A stretch of DNA of 64,000 nucleotides from G963677085 sp963677085 (GTDB taxonomy: Bacteria; Planctomycetota; Planctomycetia; Pirellulales; Thermoguttaceae): the NCBI GenBank assembly GCA_963677085.2, contig CAXXFH010000003.1, positions 744,001-808,000 of the forward strand. Direction: 5' to 3'. The position numbers and the translations under genes were made by a program. Positions 43,983 to 52,061 of this stretch are shown here, piece by piece (the stretch's first letter is position 1; every line of letters begins with the position of its first letter). The notes under the pieces were generated by a model. The model was not told where the DNA came from. It saw nothing but the letters and a program-made list of their open reading frames with translations, and ran no database searches.

Positions 43983-44446
43983 GTGCCCCTCCGACAAAAC
44001 CGTTGGACGCAACGTCCGGTTTCTTCGTCGTAATCCAGCAGTTCAGCGGCAAATGGCGTGTCGTGACAAATCGCTCGGTTCACCGTGTCTGTTGTTTCGT
44101 GGAAGCGTCGGGCGACCGGATAGCCGTTACGGCGCATGTGCCTCACAGCCGGGCAGGCGTCGACCGCGATCCGCAATTCGTTCGACGACGAAGAAAAATG
44201 AACTTCGCCCTCCTCCAATTCATAAATTCGCCGGAAGTGTTCTTCCAGGGCAATTAAACCACGTTTGGTGAGATCCGCAGATAATGGCCCATAAAACGAT
44301 CGGGCGAACTGCCAGAGATAGTCTCGCACCGCCGCTTCGCCATAACGATCATGCAAGTACGTGATGCCGCAACTCAGCGCACCATGGAAGTCGCGGTGCA
44401 GATAGCTGTTGTCGTCTGGAGTACGGTGCATCACCTGCTTGGGCAC
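43979..44446 (-). CDS. Small cysteine-rich protein, paralog of the previous gene
   Basis: A 155-residue protein starting MPKQVMHRTPDDNSYLHRDF. It shares with 43524-43982 the blocks YLWQFARSFYGPLSADLTKR (compare YLADRFLGNLESTVAQHG) and DACPAVRHMRRNGYP (compare MHRCPSMGRL). The end CVQRFCRRGT has two Cys. Like its neighbour, it resembles the L-2-amino-thiazoline-4-carboxylate hydrolase-like family only weakly. The ATGA overlap with the next gene suggests a heteromer. The Gfo/Idh gene lies 28 bases upstream. Confidence 0.55.
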   Translation of the reverse strand: MPKQVMHRTPDDNSYLHRDFHGALSCGITYLHDRYGEAAVRDYLWQFARSFYGPLSADLTKRGLIALEEHFRRIYELEEGEVHFSSSSNELRIAVDACPAVRHMRRNGYPVARRFHETTDTVNRAICHDTPFAAELLDYDEETGRCVQRFCRRGT

Positions 44447-44474
44447 GGTAGGCGTCCTTGTTCTTGGTCAACAT

Positions 44475-45560
44475 TCATCGATTTTCAGAGGAGCAATGCC
44501 GCACATGGTTGAGCGGTTCGGTTGAAATAGCGGATTCTCGATGATCGCTCGTGTAGTGTGGCCTTTCTGAGATGGTCACCCAGGCTTTCTCGCGAACTGA
44601 AGCCAGCACGCCCAGGTTTACGCGAAGAGTTTGAAGCCCTTGTTGAAGCGTGCATGGCGGCTCGGTGCCGTCCAGACTATCGAGCAGGCTGTGCGCTTGA
44701 CGTACAAACACCGCATCGCGCTGCAACGGTTCAAATTGTTCGTCGTGCCACGTTTCGCCTGGCTGTTTCGTCCAACACCACCGGCATCGGTGGTGTTGGA
44801 AGCGGCACGTACCTTCTTCGCAAATCACGGTAATTGTCAATTCCTCGGGCGCCTGGTGCTGATTTAGGCTGTAAGAACCCAAGACGCCGTCTTGGCGAGT
44901 AAGGACGGCGACCGTGTCTTCCACCTCGACGCCATCGAGAACCTGATGCGCCGCATCGGCCACCAAATGATCTACCGGACCGACGAGCCACTCGCCCGCG
45001 TTGATCAGATGGGTCAGCGCATCTTGAACGGCTCCACCACCGGTTGCGTGGTTTTTATAGTAAGTCTCGCGGTACGCAGGCCGAGCGGTGGGAAAATGGT
45101 GGCCGGACTGGGCGATCAATTGGACCGGGCGGCCGAAGCGTCCCGCAGCAATCTCGCGTTGCATCTTTGCCAAAACAGGGTGCGCGCGATGGATATAGGC
45201 CACGGCAGCCACTAAGTGCTGCCGCCGAATGATTTCTTCGAGCAAGTCAATTCCATCGAGGTTTGTGCTCAGCGGCTTTTCTATGAATAGATGAACACCG
45301 GCCGCGGCCAACTTTTGGGCAAGGGAGACGTGCAGGTGCGCGGGCGTGGCGACCACGGCGGCATCATGGGCGTCAGCCAGCGCCGAATCGAGATTGCCAT
45401 AGGTTCGGTCGATTCCATACTTCACGGCAATCCGACTTCGAAGCTCCGGCTGGACTTCGCACAACGCCAGTTGCACCCGGCCTGTAGCCTGAAAACATCG
45501 CAAATGACGTTCGCCGATCGACCCGACACCAACGATCAAAACACGAGTTTTTGAAGTCAT
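44475..45560 (-). CDS. Gfo/Idh/MocA family oxidoreductase
   Basis: A 361-residue NAD(P)-dependent oxidoreductase. VLIVGVGSIGERHLR (residues 7-21) is the Rossmann loop and FIEKPLS (92-98) the family motif. QSGHHFPTARPAYRETYYKN and GGAVQDALTHLINAGEWL are the C-terminal substrate-site segments. It lies 28 bases upstream of the paralogous pair and is preceded by a 105-bp palindromic repeat. With the SDR and DapA-family genes it may form a route for oxidising and cleaving a sugar acid; the substrate is unknown. Confidence 0.88.
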   Translation of the reverse strand: MTSKTRVLIVGVGSIGERHLRCFQATGRVQLALCEVQPELRSRIAVKYGIDRTYGNLDSALADAHDAAVVATPAHLHVSLAQKLAAAGVHLFIEKPLSTNLDGIDLLEEIIRRQHLVAAVAYIHRAHPVLAKMQREIAAGRFGRPVQLIAQSGHHFPTARPAYRETYYKNHATGGGAVQDALTHLINAGEWLVGPVDHLVADAAHQVLDGVEVEDTVAVLTRQDGVLGSYSLNQHQAPEELTITVICEEGTCRFQHHRCRWCWTKQPGETWHDEQFEPLQRDAVFVRQAHSLLDSLDGTEPPCTLQQGLQTLRVNLGVLASVREKAWVTISERPHYTSDHRESAISTEPLNHVRHCSSENR

Positions 45561-45593
45561 GGTGGGCTTTCGCGTGGTTAACGCCGGTCTGGA

Positions 45594-45698
45594 TTATTGA
45601 TACCTGCATTAATAATGATCGCTTCGGAGAGCCGAAGGCCTGGAAATCCAGGCTCCCGTTGGTCGCCCTCCGCTCATTGGCTATGCAGGCCCCAATAA
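45594..45698 (-). repeat. 105-bp palindromic repeat, copy C
   Basis: A 105-base copy in reverse orientation, TTATTG at 45594-45599 and CAATAA at 45693-45698. The core reads GAGGGCGACCAACGGGAGCC, followed by the hairpin GCCTGGATTTCCAGGC. CCTGCAT is present in both arms. It lies 34 bases upstream of the Gfo/Idh start. Confidence 0.8.
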
Positions 45699-45830
45699 AC
45701 TCGCAATATCGAATGTTTGGCAGATTCGACGACTATCCGTAGTAGATGCCTACCACGGCACGGCATTGCCGATTCACTCCGGAGTATATGCCGCCGAACT
45801 GCTTTTGACGATTTATTGGCTGCCTTCTGA

Positions 45831-46607
45831 TCATTTTGCCACGTAGCCCCCGTCCACCGGGATGTTGGCCCCCGTGATGTAGGCCGAGGCGTCGGATGCC
45901 AGAAAGACGATTACTCCCTTGAGGTCGGTCCCGTTGGCCATTCGCCCAAGAAACGTTCGGCGACAATACCGTTCGACGAACACCTCTTCTTGGCCATTGA
46001 GAAACCCACCGGGGCTAATCGCGTTGCATCGCACGCCTTTTGGTCCGAGTTTGGCGGCTACATACCGGGTAAGCTGAAGTAAACCGCCTTTGTGAAAGAA
46101 ATAATCGGGAGGTGCGCTCCAGTCGAGCCCTTCGTAGAGTCCGAAGTCGGGGCCTACGGTACTCTGAATCGAGCCGACATTAATAATACTTCCGTGCCCA
46201 CGTTCGGCCATGTAGTTTCCGAAGCTGCGGCTGATCGCAAACAGGCCTGTGGCATTTACTCGCATACTCTCGGCCCAACTTTCGATCGAGTCGGCCCAGT
46301 CGGCCATCGGTCGAGCCACGGCGTTGTTCACCAGAATGTCCACATGCCCGACGGTTACATCGACCTGTTGAAGCAGGTATTGGATCGATGCTTCATCTCG
46401 CAAGTCGCAGGACATCGCTAATACGTCGAGCCCGTCTTTCCGAAGACGAAGGGCCTGTTGCTCCAACTTCTCAAGATTGCGGCTGGCAACAAACACCTTG
46501 GCACCGGCCTCGGCCAATGCTTCGGCAATTTGTCGTCCGTAGAGTCCCGCTCCGCCGGTTACCACGGCGACTTTGTTCGAGAGGCAAAAACTATCTAGTA
46601 CCTTCAT
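45831..46607 (-). CDS. Short-chain dehydrogenase/reductase
   Basis: A 258-residue protein. TGGAGLYG (17-24) binds NAD(P), LVNNA (92-96) is the structural motif, and the catalytic set is S146 (NVGSIQS), Y169 and K173 (YFFHK). GPKGVRCNAISPGGFLNG is typical of the C-terminal half. It probably oxidises a sugar hydroxyl group. It lies downstream of the DapA-family gene and upstream of a palindromic repeat and the Gfo/Idh gene in the minus-strand operon. Confidence 0.92.
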   Translation of the reverse strand: MKVLDSFCLSNKVAVVTGGAGLYGRQIAEALAEAGAKVFVASRNLEKLEQQALRLRKDGLDVLAMSCDLRDEASIQYLLQQVDVTVGHVDILVNNAVARPMADWADSIESWAESMRVNATGLFAISRSFGNYMAERGHGSIINVGSIQSTVGPDFGLYEGLDWSAPPDYFFHKGGLLQLTRYVAAKLGPKGVRCNAISPGGFLNGQEEVFVERYCRRTFLGRMANGTDLKGVIVFLASDASAYITGANIPVDGGYVAK

Positions 46608-46679
46608 ACTACGTGGTCTCTAAAGCGAATGACGTGTAGGCAAGGACTAACGGCAACTGTACCATTTACCGGATGTTCG

Positions 46680-47657
46680 TCATGCGAAGTCGCTGATTGT
46701 CGATGGCTGCACGTTGGCTTCGTCTCTGGCTTCCGTCGAGTTCAACAAATGCCGCACCACCGGCTCGTTCAATAGGGCAGCAAGCTGCGGTTCGCTCAAC
46801 GGTCGATAGGGACGCGGAGCGTAATTGCCCGGGATACCCCGGGCATTCAACAGCGCGGTGTACACAGCCAGGCCCCCACCGCACACCAATCGCAACAGCT
46901 CCGAGATTTGCCGCTGCCACTTGGCTGCCTGGGGCCAGTCGCCAGCGTCGGCCGCCCTACCAATCGCCACGGTCCAGGCCGGCGCCACCGTGAAAATCCC
47001 GTCCAGATGTTCGGCGATGCCCTGGCGTACCAGCGTGTCGATGTCAAACGGTTGAGCCACGATCACACGAAACTGATCGCCGATCCGTTCGAGCAATGTC
47101 TTGGCAAACTCCAGATCAACCGAACACTTGATGCCTGCGATGTTCGGGTGCTTGGCAACCCGTTCGACAGTGGCGATGTCCAACTGCGATCGGGTGAGCG
47201 ACGGCAGGTTGTAGAGATACACGGGGTGCTTGGCCACGTCGGCGAGGGCCCAATAGTAATCGACGAGTTCATTCTGAGAGAACGCGAATAGAAAGGGCGT
47301 GAGCACCACGACGGCGTCGACCGCATGGCGGTCTACCCACTCGATGCGGTCGCGCGTGCGGGCAAAGCTGGCATCGCCCACGCCGACCATCACTTCACCG
47401 CGGCCGACGGAAAACTCAATCGACCGTTCGACAAGCTGCTGATAGGTGCGGTCGGCCAGCAATTGCATCTGTCCCATGGTGCCGGCCACCAACAGGCCGT
47501 CGATACCGGCATTCCACTGATCGGCCAGATGTGCTTCCAGCCCAACAACGTGCAGCGATTCGTCGTCGGCAAGCGGCGTACCCACTGCCGAAATAAAGCG
47601 ACACCGTTTGGCGGGAATGTGGGGTGGGTGAGGTATTGTGTTGGGTGAATGATGCAT
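46680..47657 (-). CDS. DapA-family class I aldolase
   Basis: A 325-residue protein of the DapA/NAL family. Y149 (VYLYNLPSLT) and K177 (IAGIKCS) are the expected catalytic pair. The glycine-rich loop is VAGTMGQMQ (58-66), in place of the usual GTTGE, so carboxylate binding may differ. The N-terminus has about 20 extra residues. A lipoprotein gene lies upstream and the SDR gene is 72 bases downstream. A keto-deoxy sugar acid aldolase role fits, though the substrate is unknown. Confidence 0.85.
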   Translation of the reverse strand: MHHSPNTIPHPPHIPAKRCRFISAVGTPLADDESLHVVGLEAHLADQWNAGIDGLLVAGTMGQMQLLADRTYQQLVERSIEFSVGRGEVMVGVGDASFARTRDRIEWVDRHAVDAVVVLTPFLFAFSQNELVDYYWALADVAKHPVYLYNLPSLTRSQLDIATVERVAKHPNIAGIKCSVDLEFAKTLLERIGDQFRVIVAQPFDIDTLVRQGIAEHLDGIFTVAPAWTVAIGRAADAGDWPQAAKWQRQISELLRLVCGGGLAVYTALLNARGIPGNYAPRPYRPLSEPQLAALLNEPVVRHLLNSTEARDEANVQPSTISDFA

Positions 47658-47745
47658 TAGGGGTGTTTTCTTTTGGATAGCTTTGGGGCGGCGAATCTCT
47701 TGGGGATAGCAGTAAGGCGTTGATGTGAAGGTTCTTGAACAAGCG

Positions 47746-48216
47746 TTATTGGCCGGTCAATTCGAAATTTTTGGTCACCGCCTTGCTGCCCGGTTCGATT
47801 GTGATTTCCAATTGTGTGGCACGGTTGTATTTTGCGGGAATGTATTGTTCGCGTGGTGGAGTGCTCTCGACGCTTAACGCCTCTTCCGGACTGCTTGAGA
47901 CGTGTTCGGTACCGACGCGGCTAGCCTCGATGCGGACTTTATAAGTGCCAATGGGAACGCCTCCCTGCGAATCCACCCGGTATGTTCCCTTGCGGATGAA
48001 GGCCCCGGAGGTTGGCGCCTTGGTGTTGGCGGTCGGCTGAAAACGGATTTGGCCCTCTTCGAGAGGTTTGCCCTGGTAAGTCACGGTACCGCTGACGACC
48101 ACTCGTTCTAGCCCATCATGGTCACAACCAGCAACGAATCCCGCAAGCAGTACAGCGCAAGCGACTGCGTTGATTGCGTGAAGGTACCTGTTTTTCTGGG
48201 GGGCGGTCAGTGACAT
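47746..48216 (-). CDS. Lipoprotein with a carboxypeptidase-regulatory-like fold
   Basis: A 156-residue protein. The signal segment (INAVACAVLLAGFVAGCDHD) ends in a lipobox LLAGFVAGC-type Cys (about 31). SGTVTYQGKPLEEGQIRFQP and GTYKVRIEAS resemble the small beta-sandwich of carboxypeptidase regulatory-like or transthyretin-like domains. The same fold follows the DUF1559 pair at 29685, so DUF1559-plus-lipoprotein appears to be a recurring unit. No catalytic motif is seen. Confidence 0.78.
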   Translation of the reverse strand: MSLTAPQKNRYLHAINAVACAVLLAGFVAGCDHDGLERVVVSGTVTYQGKPLEEGQIRFQPTANTKAPTSGAFIRKGTYRVDSQGGVPIGTYKVRIEASRVGTEHVSSSPEEALSVESTPPREQYIPAKYNRATQLEITIEPGSKAVTKNFELTGQ

Positions 48217-48310
48217 TACGGCTACCTATCTTCCATCGGTTGTGCCTTTGAGGACATGTTTCTTTGCATGCTCGAATGCAGTTGTCGTGATGTGACGGGA
48301 TACTGTGACA

Positions 48311-48415
48311 CTATTGGCGTTTGCATGGCTAATGAGCCAAAGGCGGCCAACGGGAGCCTGGATTTCCAGGTACTCGGTTTCCTGAAGCGAGCATTTTCAA
48401 TGCAAACATCAATAA
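48311..48415 (+). repeat. 105-bp palindromic repeat, copy F
   Basis: A 105-base copy with CTATTG start and CAATAA end. The core reads AGGCGGCCAACGGGAGCC, followed by CCTGGATTTCCAGG. TTTGCAT near the start pairs with ATGCAAA near the end, where copy C has CCTGCAT and ATGCAGG. It lies 95 bases upstream of the lipoprotein start. Confidence 0.78.
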
Positions 48416-48538
48416 CCGCGAAGATCGTTAAGTTTTTGACAAAGATTAGCGACTAACGGAAGCGGTTTTTCGACAGGGTACAGTAGCACCGTTTGGCTGA
48501 CGACCCTGCTGCCCTGTGTGGCATTACTCATTATTCTT

Positions 48539-49558
48539 TCAGAAAGTATTGGCACTGAGTTCTCCACCGGCGCGGCTGGTCAAGGCGGCAAGTGTCGTCG
48601 AGTCAATATTTTCCGACAGGAATTGAACGCTTCCGTCGGCCAATAGGAAATGACATCCGCCGGGATGGTAGCTGGAGAACCCCGTGTCGCGCATTCCGAA
48701 ACTCGATGTAGGCCACTCACCGCCGATTACGGTGAACGGTCCGTTGATACCGTCGAATGTGTCGAGAAGATTCCAGGCGATCCAGAAATGGCCATCGTTA
48801 CTACTCGGGCCGGCGCCCGTGACTTCACCGACCATTAAGGTGTTGCTCGTTCCATCGCGGATTTGGGAGATACGACAACCTACCCCGCTCGCAAAAACTC
48901 CGTTGGCGTCAGCAAGCGTCAGGGGCGTGACGCCGTTGGACGTCCAGTCCTCGCTGTCGGCGACGCCAGCCATGTTCGATTGGCGAACGTCTTCATCGGC
49001 GTTTGTTCCGTTGCTGCCAGCACTGCAGCAGCGCACCAGTTCGCCACCCTGTACGTCGCTGGGGCAAAGGAAGGTGCCGACACGCATTCCACTTGCGGTT
49101 CGTGTGCCATCGTCGACGAAGTAATTCTCAGCGCAAAAGTTGATTTTTTCGTGCAAGGTTCCCATTTCGAGATAAGGCAGAATAAACGCTCCCCAGGCGA
49201 AGTAACCTCCCGCCTGAACGGTGCCCGAAGGCAAACGTCTCTGAGTGATCATTCCCGAGGGAAAACAGTCGTTGGCCGTGTGGTAGTTGTGCATCGCCAA
49301 ACCGACTTGTTTGAAGTTGTTGGCACACTGCAAGCGACGGGCGGCCTCTCGGGCCGACTGCACTGCCGGAAGCAGCAAGGCGATCAGGATGCCGATGATC
49401 GCAATCACGACCAGCAACTCCACCAACGTAAAGGCTCGCTTGTCAATTTGCCGGTTCGTTTGAACTCGCATCGAATGGCCACGTGTTCCACTGCGATAGC
49501 GTCTGAGTAATGCAACGTCCCATCTTCTCTCGCCGAATCGTCTCCTGTCGTCGTTCAT
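48539..49558 (-). CDS. DUF1559 protein with pilin-like N-terminus
   Basis: A 339-residue protein starting MNDDRRRFGERRWD with GGAGG upstream. DKRAFTLVELLVVIAIIGI, then IALLLPAVQSAREAARRLQC, is the pilin-like signature, and GCHFLLADGSVQFLSE is the DUF1559 end. It is the gene between the GntR regulator (46 bases away) and the lipoprotein gene, so it is probably under that regulator. The product is exported; the function is unknown. Confidence 0.9.
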   Translation of the reverse strand: MNDDRRRFGERRWDVALLRRYRSGTRGHSMRVQTNRQIDKRAFTLVELLVVIAIIGILIALLLPAVQSAREAARRLQCANNFKQVGLAMHNYHTANDCFPSGMITQRRLPSGTVQAGGYFAWGAFILPYLEMGTLHEKINFCAENYFVDDGTRTASGMRVGTFLCPSDVQGGELVRCCSAGSNGTNADEDVRQSNMAGVADSEDWTSNGVTPLTLADANGVFASGVGCRISQIRDGTSNTLMVGEVTGAGPSSNDGHFWIAWNLLDTFDGINGPFTVIGGEWPTSSFGMRDTGFSSYHPGGCHFLLADGSVQFLSENIDSTTLAALTSRAGGELSANTF

Positions 49559-49603
49559 TTGTTGACCTCCGAAGACTACCGATTGCAACACAAAACAATC
49601 CTA

Positions 49604-50737
49604 CTAACCGTTTTCGGTTTTGTGCTTCCGAGCGTTCGAAGGGCCGGTGACATTCAGCCCCGCGACGTGGAGTTCCATGGGAAAAACGATCTGTCGTTCC
49701 TCGGAGAAAATGCCATCGAGCATCCGCTGTAACAGGCGGCCCAGGGTTGCGGCAATTTCCGAAAAGGACATGGTGGAAGACACGTGCGTATATTGCGACA
49801 GGTCGACTTTCATAGAGGTCTGGCCGACGTTGTCGCAGACGATTTCAATGTCCTGCGGTACGCGCATCCCCATTTCCGACAGAATTGAAATTGCCGTATT
49901 GATGAAGAGAGGGGTCCGGGTGATAAGCGCGCTTGGTCGGTTGGGCATCGCCAGGAGGCCTCGTACCATGGCTTTCACAGTCTCCAGGTCGTGATTGACC
50001 AGGCGAAGAGTCAAAGTACCGTGAGGCATTTGAGCTTCGGCCAACACCTCGTCGATTCCCTCAAAAAAATCGTTTGCACCTGGTTGCCCAAGGGTAGGTA
50101 GTAGAAGAGCTATCCGTCGATGACCTCGCTCAATCAAGTATTGGGCGAGGAGCCGCCCGCTGTGGCGATTGTCCACATCAGCCGACACCAGTCCAAGCTC
50201 ACGGTCGAAAAGCGAGCCTAGTACAACCGTCGGTAGATGCCGGTCGGCCAGGTAGCGATAGACCTCGGGCGGACAGGAAATCGCTACGATACCGGCAAAG
50301 TGCCCCGTGGCTTGTGCGGCATCGATCAATTCCTGCACATTGGCCACACTGTCCGCCTTGGGAATGAAATTGAACTGCACGTTCACATCTTTCATTTCAT
50401 TCCGAATACCTTTGACAAACGGATCGAAGGCCCAGGAACGCGCCACCAAGCTGTCCTCCCGAAGGAAAACCAGAACCGTACGAATCCGGGACTGAGTTTT
50501 GGGAGGAAGGCCAGGGCCGATCAAGGTGCCACTCCGTTGTTTGCGAACCAATACTTTGTGCTCGGCCAAGTAACGCAAGGTCTTGTTGGCCGCGGCCTTG
50601 CGGATTCCGAGCATTTGGGCGACCTCCTCCGTGGTCAGGTAACGATCGCCTTGCGTCAGGTTTCGTGAGTGGATGTCGGAAACCACCTTCGATGCCAGAC
50701 TTTTGACTTGCGGCGGGTGTGATTCGTGTTTGAGCAT
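49604..50737 (-). CDS. GntR-type regulator with LacI-like sensor domain
   Basis: A 377-residue protein. The N-terminal winged helix (about 11-75) reads LTTEEVAQMLGIRKAAANKT and LRYLAEHKVLVRKQRSGTLI. Residues about 85-360 form a periplasmic-binding-protein-like sensor (SWAFDPFVKGIRNEMKDVNV, GLVSADVDNRHSGRLLAQYL, RGHRRIALLLPT), as in AraR and LacI proteins. The HTH-plus-LacI-sensor architecture senses sugars. It probably controls both the divergent SGNH/sialidase operon and its own operon through the ACTAGTA/TACTAGT site just upstream. Confidence 0.9.
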   Translation of the reverse strand: MLKHESHPPQVKSLASKVVSDIHSRNLTQGDRYLTTEEVAQMLGIRKAAANKTLRYLAEHKVLVRKQRSGTLIGPGLPPKTQSRIRTVLVFLREDSLVARSWAFDPFVKGIRNEMKDVNVQFNFIPKADSVANVQELIDAAQATGHFAGIVAISCPPEVYRYLADRHLPTVVLGSLFDRELGLVSADVDNRHSGRLLAQYLIERGHRRIALLLPTLGQPGANDFFEGIDEVLAEAQMPHGTLTLRLVNHDLETVKAMVRGLLAMPNRPSALITRTPLFINTAISILSEMGMRVPQDIEIVCDNVGQTSMKVDLSQYTHVSSTMSFSEIAATLGRLLQRMLDGIFSEERQIVFPMELHVAGLNVTGPSNARKHKTENG

Positions 50738-50742
50738 GTGTC

Positions 50743-50770
50743 ACTAGTACCTATTGGAAGGCCTACTAGT
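50743..50770. promoter_or_regulatory. Candidate GntR operator
   Basis: ACTAGTA (50743-50749) and its exact reverse complement TACTAGT (50764-50770) are separated by 14 bases. The site begins 6 bases upstream of the regulator start, in the 550-base divergent space. Autorepression is likely. Confidence 0.6.
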
Positions 50771-51139
50771 TCGCCGTGGAGTTTCTTTTCCTCAAAATCG
50801 ATGTCTGTTTGGACGGCCAACTCGGAACGGCCGGCAATCTGGCGGCGTTGAGTTGGGTGCATCAAATTCGGCACACGAACGGCGGCCCGCGCTTCGAGTA
50901 GAGGGTGCCGTCAGCCATCGGGCGACCTTCAATGTAGACAAAAAAGTTCCCAATGGCAAGTATGCAGCATAAAAACAGGCGGATTTTTCTTCTCGCACCA
51001 CATTCCCGGGGCAAGTCACGTGGAAGGTTATGTATGCAAAATATTGTACCACAGTAGGTTACGGTATTCGCGTGGTGTTTTGGTGGGACGATGGCCGCCA
51101 GAATTTCATTTGCGTGGTGTTTTTTTGGGAACCAAATGC

Positions 51140-51168
51140 TTGCCTTGGGAACTGTTTTTTGGTATGAT
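51140..51168 (+). promoter_or_regulatory. Candidate sigma70-type promoter
   Basis: TTGCCT at 51140-51145 and TATGAT at 51163-51168 are 17 bases apart. The first gene starts 120 bases downstream, leaving a leader that contains a short open frame. It would drive the PEP-CTERM, SGNH and sialidase genes. Confidence 0.5.
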
Positions 51169-51214
51169 CGAACCCGTCCACAGTCGCATAATCGCCATAA
51201 TCGGAGGTTCTTGT

Positions 51215-51298
51215 ATGCGGTCCAGCCTCCGGCGATGGCGTAGACAGCGGATACTTCGCTTTCACCCTAGGCAAAAGGAGATCAAGAATGAGAGGTAG
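51215..51298 (+). CDS. Possible Arg-rich leader peptide
   Basis: A 27-residue frame beginning MRSSLRRWRRQRILRFHPRQ has CGGAGG 7 bases before its ATG. It ends 11 bases inside the PEP-CTERM gene, so its translation would affect the downstream start. It could be a regulatory upstream frame or chance. Confidence 0.3.
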   Translation: MRSSLRRWRRQRILRFHPRQKEIKNER

Positions 51299-52052
51299 CG
51301 CAACGGTATTTGGAACCCCGAGGATACTTTCGGTTGTCGCGCTCGTTGCCGGAACGCTGGCCGCCGCGAATGATCCCGCGAGGTTTGTTTTGGCCGAGAC
51401 GATCACCGCGATGAAGGACTCGGCTGATTTCAATTACCTGTATACAGGTGAAGACCTCACGGACACGGCAGATTGGACGCCGCCGTCCAGCGGGGATCGC
51501 GGCACCGTGGTTTCCGGTACAACAATCCTGGACTACACCTGCTACAGCAACTGGTACACATGGAACCATGCGGCGAATTTCGACGTTGCAAAGGGCTGGA
51601 CTGTCGAACTCAGTGTCAAGGTGATGTCGCCTACCAACGGCAGCGCGGCATTCGGCGTGATTGCAGGTGATGGCAGCAGTCCCAATTATTACTTTTTGGC
51701 GTTCCATTCGGACGCAATACGAACCACCATCAATTCAAGGCAGGTCGTCGTAATGACCGATGATTTTACCGACGTTTTCCACACGGTTCGGATTGCACAA
51801 CCGACGTCTGGAGAAGCCTCGATTTGGGTCGACAACGTCTATGCAGGAAGTTACGCCGGAATGGACTTCACCTATCGACGATTGCTTTTTGGGCGGGTTG
51901 GCGGGGATATTGTGGAGGGTGGGCGTACGCAAATCGAATACATCCGTGCTGATACCACCGGTGCGTTCGCGCCAGTGCCCGAGCCGTCGGTGTTCACCCT
52001 CTTGGCCGTCGGAATTTTCGGTCTTCTTTGGACTCGGTTTCGTTTTGCATGA
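51288..52052 (+). CDS. PEP-CTERM sorting domain protein
   Basis: A 254-residue exported protein with AAAGGAG before the ATG. The C-terminus has VPEPSVFTLLAVGIFGLLW and a basic end (TRFRFA), a PEP-CTERM signal. The signal peptide ends near RFVLAE. The middle part (TVELSVKVMSPTNGSAAFGV, EASIWVDNVYAGSYAGM) looks like a concanavalin-like or LamG-like beta-sandwich. It heads the operon with the SGNH and sialidase-SGNH genes, 10 bases upstream of the next start, and may bind a surface glycan. Confidence 0.88.
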   Translation: MRGSATVFGTPRILSVVALVAGTLAAANDPARFVLAETITAMKDSADFNYLYTGEDLTDTADWTPPSSGDRGTVVSGTTILDYTCYSNWYTWNHAANFDVAKGWTVELSVKVMSPTNGSAAFGVIAGDGSSPNYYFLAFHSDAIRTTINSRQVVVMTDDFTDVFHTVRIAQPTSGEASIWVDNVYAGSYAGMDFTYRRLLFGRVGGDIVEGGRTQIEYIRADTTGAFAPVPEPSVFTLLAVGIFGLLWTRFRFA

Positions 52053-52061
52053 GGTCTTGGC

